A stretch of 64,000 bases of DNA, from the NCBI GenBank assembly GCA_938034875.1, contig CALHND010000005.1, forward strand, positions 227,484 to 291,483, written 5' to 3'. The translations under genes were made by a program, and so were the position numbers. Below, piece after piece: positions 61,942-64,000 of this stretch. This DNA is from an uncultured Clostridia bacterium. Lineage in GTDB: Bacteria > Bacillota > Clostridia > Oscillospirales > Acutalibacteraceae. Each line of letters opens with the position of its first letter. Positions within the stretch are counted from its first letter, which is position 1. The notes below the pieces were generated by a model, which saw only the letters and a program-made list of their open reading frames with translations, searched no databases and was not told the DNA's origin.

Positions 61942-61960
61942 AAAACGAATTAAAACCAGG

Positions 61961-61990
61961 GGCAGTGCACTTCGGTGTACTGCCTTTTGT
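61961..61990 (+). terminator. Terminator after GNAT gene
   Basis: GGCAGTGCAC (61961-61970) pairs with GTGTACTGCC (61975-61984) around a TTCG tetraloop; TTTT follows. Confidence 0.88.
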
Positions 61991-62033
61991 TTAAATAAAT
62001 TTTAATTTATTGTTATAGTTGTTTTTTTAGCGG

Positions 62034-62222
62034 TTGCAATATAGTACTACCCAAAACCGAGAATTCAACCATAATGCAATCGAGTGAAACCCATATTGCA
62101 ATTTGCATATGTTGCAATAAAAACGCCGAAGTCTTGATGAAAGATTTCTGTGTTTTTTTACTGCTTTTATTGTCACTTCTTTTACATCAAAAGCACCCCA
62201 TGATAAACGGGGTGGCTTTTTT
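62034..62222. repeat. Candidate dispersed repeat element ending in a terminator
   Basis: TTGCAATAT (62034-62042) and ATATTGCAA (62093-62101) bracket a conserved-looking core, and a strong hairpin AAAGCACCCC/GGGGTGGCTTT with seven T ends it (62190-62222). Both strands have open frames whose translations remind me of conceptual proteins repeated in many clostridial genomes; this is memory, not a search. Confidence 0.3.
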
Positions 62223-62700
62223 TGTCTATTTAAAGTATTTATCAACTGTAATTCACGCCTATGTCAATCAGTCGGGCTACATTGTATGCGACGTTACATA
62301 TCAGTTAGTTTATTTGAATTCTCTCTGTATCAATAATGTTTACAGCTTTTTTATAGCATTGGCCGAAAATTCTTTTATAATTTCCAAAACGCTCCTTAAA
62401 ATTTTTACACAATTGATATTATTTTTACATATTGCACAGACTGTTATGATTTTTTTTGAATACATTGTTTTTATAATAAATTGAAAGATTGAATAATTTT
62501 TTAGGAGTATTTTGCTTAATTTTTATAATATTTACCATAATTGTAATAATCTGGTTGCTATCTGGTCACACACATACTATAATTATAACAAATTTAATGC
62601 TCATCGAGTATTAATAGCGAGCATTTATAAGGTAATGTCAACAATAATGTGCTTGAAAATATCCATATTGACATTACTTTTGCAATGATCGCAACATATT
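62223..62700. other. AT-rich region upstream of lipoprotein gene
   Basis: About 480 bases with no supportable gene. The open frame spanning 62074-62484 crosses a terminator and has no ribosome site. A TATAAT-like stretch near 62577-62590 may belong to the lipoprotein promoter. Confidence 0.4.
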
Positions 62701-62717
62701 TATAAGGAGAATTTAAA

Positions 62718-63395
62718 ATGAAAAGACTATTATCACTCATTTTGTGTTGCTCAGCATGTTTGAGCCTCACCGCCTGTAAAGAAGACGAAACCCTTAATGT
62801 TGACAAATTGGTACCAGCAGCTTCGATCGCTTCTTCGTCATCTGATGAAAGCTCGGCAGACACAACTACATCGGAGTTAACCTCTTCGCAGGATGAAACA
62901 AGCTCTGTTGATGAAACAAGCGATGTATCAAGCAAAAAAACCACTTCAACCAAAAAAACCTCTAACACAAAAAACACTTCCAGTAAAAAACCCACATCCT
63001 CTAATACATCAAGCAAAACACCTTCCTCAGATACATCATCAGAGTCCGAAATGACTCTTAGCCAATATATTGAGAATAACAGAGACGACTTGGAAGCACT
63101 TGAAAATGGTGGAGCTGAAGAGGTGGATGGAGACGGATTTATAAAAATTCTTGCTCGCGGAAACTCACTTGTTATTAAATTTACGATGGCACTTCCGCCG
63201 GAAACTACACCGGAGGATATAGAATTATTAAAGGCAGAATTTGCATCAACTCTTAACAAGATGGAACCTAAAGATGTTGAAAAAATAACAGCCGCACTTG
63301 CAGAATTGAAAAAGGAAGTTCCGTCTGCAGAATCAATTATACTGGAATTTGTAACCGATTCCGGAACAGTTCTTGGTTCAAGAACATTCTCATAA
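62718..63395 (+). CDS. Low-complexity lipoprotein
   Basis: A 225-residue secreted lipoprotein: signal peptide with lipobox LTAC (Cys at 20), then about 95 residues dominated by Ser, Thr and Lys with repeats such as KKTTSTKKTSNTKNTSSKK, and a small globular domain (~115-225) with EMTLSQYIENNRDD and a mixed strand/helix pattern ending in FVTDSGTVLGSRTFS. The linker resembles the SNKNTS stretch of the pseudo-sortase protein. AAGGAG precedes the ATG. Function unknown. Confidence 0.8.
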   Translation: MKRLLSLILCCSACLSLTACKEDETLNVDKLVPAASIASSSSDESSADTTTSELTSSQDETSSVDETSDVSSKKTTSTKKTSNTKNTSSKKPTSSNTSSKTPSSDTSSESEMTLSQYIENNRDDLEALENGGAEEVDGDGFIKILARGNSLVIKFTMALPPETTPEDIELLKAEFASTLNKMEPKDVEKITAALAELKKEVPSAESIILEFVTDSGTVLGSRTFS

Positions 63396-63438
63396 ATTAT
63401 AACAATTATAAATATCGGCGGTGCCGATAATAAACACT

Positions 63439-63530
63439 CCCCCATTAGGGCATAAAACCGGATGAGCTATTGGCTCATTAAAAGATTTGACAAACTCATT
63501 TCTTTTCCGGCTGCCCCAATGGGGGTTTTT
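63439..63530 (+). ncRNA. Branched terminator-like RNA element
   Basis: An outer stem (CCCCCATTAGGGCA with TGCCCCAATGGGGG, 63439-63452 and 63512-63525) continues into CCGG/CCGG, then splits into a hairpin ATGAGC/GCTCAT (63462-63478) and a second stem AAAAGA/TCTTTT. Five T follow. It is far more elaborate than a simple terminator. Confidence 0.5.
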
Positions 63531-63834
63531 ATTTGCCTTTTTATCTGCTTTTGGGTAAACGGTTATAAATATTTTTTCGTTTGAATTTGACATATGGTTC
63601 TTTTACAATGCTTAAACGCTCATCGCTACTATCGTCTTACCAGCATAGCAAATAAAAAGGTAGTTGAGCACATAATAATACCGCTAACAACCGTTTTATA
63701 TTACATCACATTTTTAAACATTATATTAAATATATAGCTAAATCATAAAAACCATTATGATTAAAAGCAAACCACAAAAAGTTTAAAAACAAATTCAAAT
63801 TCTTATATACCAATAAACTTTTTATATATAAATC
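63531..63834. other. AT-rich intergenic region
   Basis: About 300 very AT-rich bases with no gene, repeat or stable structure that I can support. Confidence 0.5.
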
Positions 63835-63866
63835 AAAAGCGCAGGGATAAACCCTGCGCTTTTGAT
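63835..63866 (-). terminator. Terminator after short peptide gene
   Basis: AAAAGCGCAGGG (63835-63846) and its exact complement (63852-63863) form a 12-bp stem around ATAAA; T-rich sequence lies on both sides. Confidence 0.88.
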
Positions 63867-63878
63867 TTTAAGTATACT

Positions 63879-63980
63879 TTAGTCGAGCTCTCCCCAGTTT
63901 TCGTTGCTTGAAGACTCAGAAGCTGTCATGATTTCTTCTACTTCAAACTCTACCATTTCCATTTTCGGCATTTCGAACAT
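63879..63980 (-). CDS. 33-residue acidic peptide
   Basis: A short gene on the minus strand starting MFEMPKMEMVEFEVEEIM and ending TASESSSNENWGELD, then stop. GGAGGTGA lies five bases before the ATG, a near-perfect ribosome site, and a strong terminator follows 13 bases after the stop, so it is very likely expressed. The N-terminal half is acidic and Met-rich; the tail after a Thr-Ala-Ser is Ser/Asn/Asp-rich with one Trp. It has the leader-plus-core look of short peptides that recur in Clostridia next to processing or export genes, but its neighbours are outside the window and no function can be assigned. Confidence 0.75.
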   Translation of the reverse strand: MFEMPKMEMVEFEVEEIMTASESSSNENWGELD

Positions 63981-64000
63981 TATTTTCACCTCCGGATAAA

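Noticed and set aside
62074..62484. 136-codon open frame after the GNAT gene
   Set aside because: It crosses a strong terminator hairpin with T-run and has no ribosome site; treated as part of a repeat element.

Overview
The window reads as chromosome of a low- to mid-GC Gram-positive anaerobe of the class Clostridia, most likely an uncultured Oscillospirales/Ruminococcaceae-type gut bacterium. This rests on strong AGGAGG-like ribosome sites, TTGACA-N17-TATAAT promoters, sortase, SpoIID and 3D-domain cell-surface proteins, a VanZ protein, short Firmicutes-type ThiI beside a cysteine desulfurase, and NifS/ThiI/CinA gene order. The species assignment is inference. No phage, transposase, CRISPR array or rRNA was seen; there is one tRNA gene.

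Layout. 1-13.2 kb: aldo/keto reductase (cut by the window edge), ArsR regulator, YbaK-type deacylase, orphan CofE-like ligase, an SDR/LicD pair on the minus strand, then a plus-strand run of SDR, alanine racemase, GH2 beta-galactosidase, TraX, SGNH hydrolase and three small membrane proteins. 13.7-15.1 kb: a promoter, structured leader and DUF348-G5-3D cell-wall protein. 15.2-19.3 kb: rpmG-secE-nusG-rplK-rplA, then a second promoter and L10 leader for rplJ-rplL; the block ends at two terminators without rpoB. SecE carries an unusual four-helix N-terminal extension.

19.7-31.6 kb: a long plus-strand array: cysteine desulfurase, thiI, cinA, an active class B sortase, a second sortase-fold protein with all three catalytic residues replaced and a SpoIID domain attached, a COG2426 membrane protein, a zinc-sensor-type ArsR/SmtB regulator, a prokaryotic-RING membrane protein, a zinc-ribbon membrane protein and galU. 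31.8-39.2 kb (minus): a seven-gene V-type ATPase operon with the order E-DUF2764-A-B-D-I-K known from spirochaetes and Bacteroidetes. Its rotor subunit keeps the sodium ligands, and its leader holds a compact hairpin that may be a Na+ riboswitch. 39.5-43.2 kb (minus): the glycolytic operon pgk-tpiA-gpmI.

43.3-50.5 kb: zinc-ribbon protein, VanZ, a beta-helix surface protein with a Cys/His-rich tail, a GH13 amylase-like enzyme, two decayed gene fragments and RlmCD-type rRNA methyltransferase. 50.5-58.2 kb: SGNH hydrolase, two complete polar amino-acid ABC transporters in tandem, a PHP-domain protein and an esterase. 58.2-64 kb: DAHP synthase, tRNA-Val(GAC), XRE regulator, PAP2 phosphatase, GNAT, a low-complexity lipoprotein, a branched terminator-like RNA element and, at the very end, a 33-residue acidic peptide gene with a near-perfect ribosome site.

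The clearest joint stories are sodium (V-ATPase, rotor ligands, leader), cell wall and surface (sortase, pseudo-sortase-SpoIID, 3D protein, LicD, alanine racemase, GalU) and zinc (SmtB-type sensor translationally coupled to zinc-finger membrane proteins).
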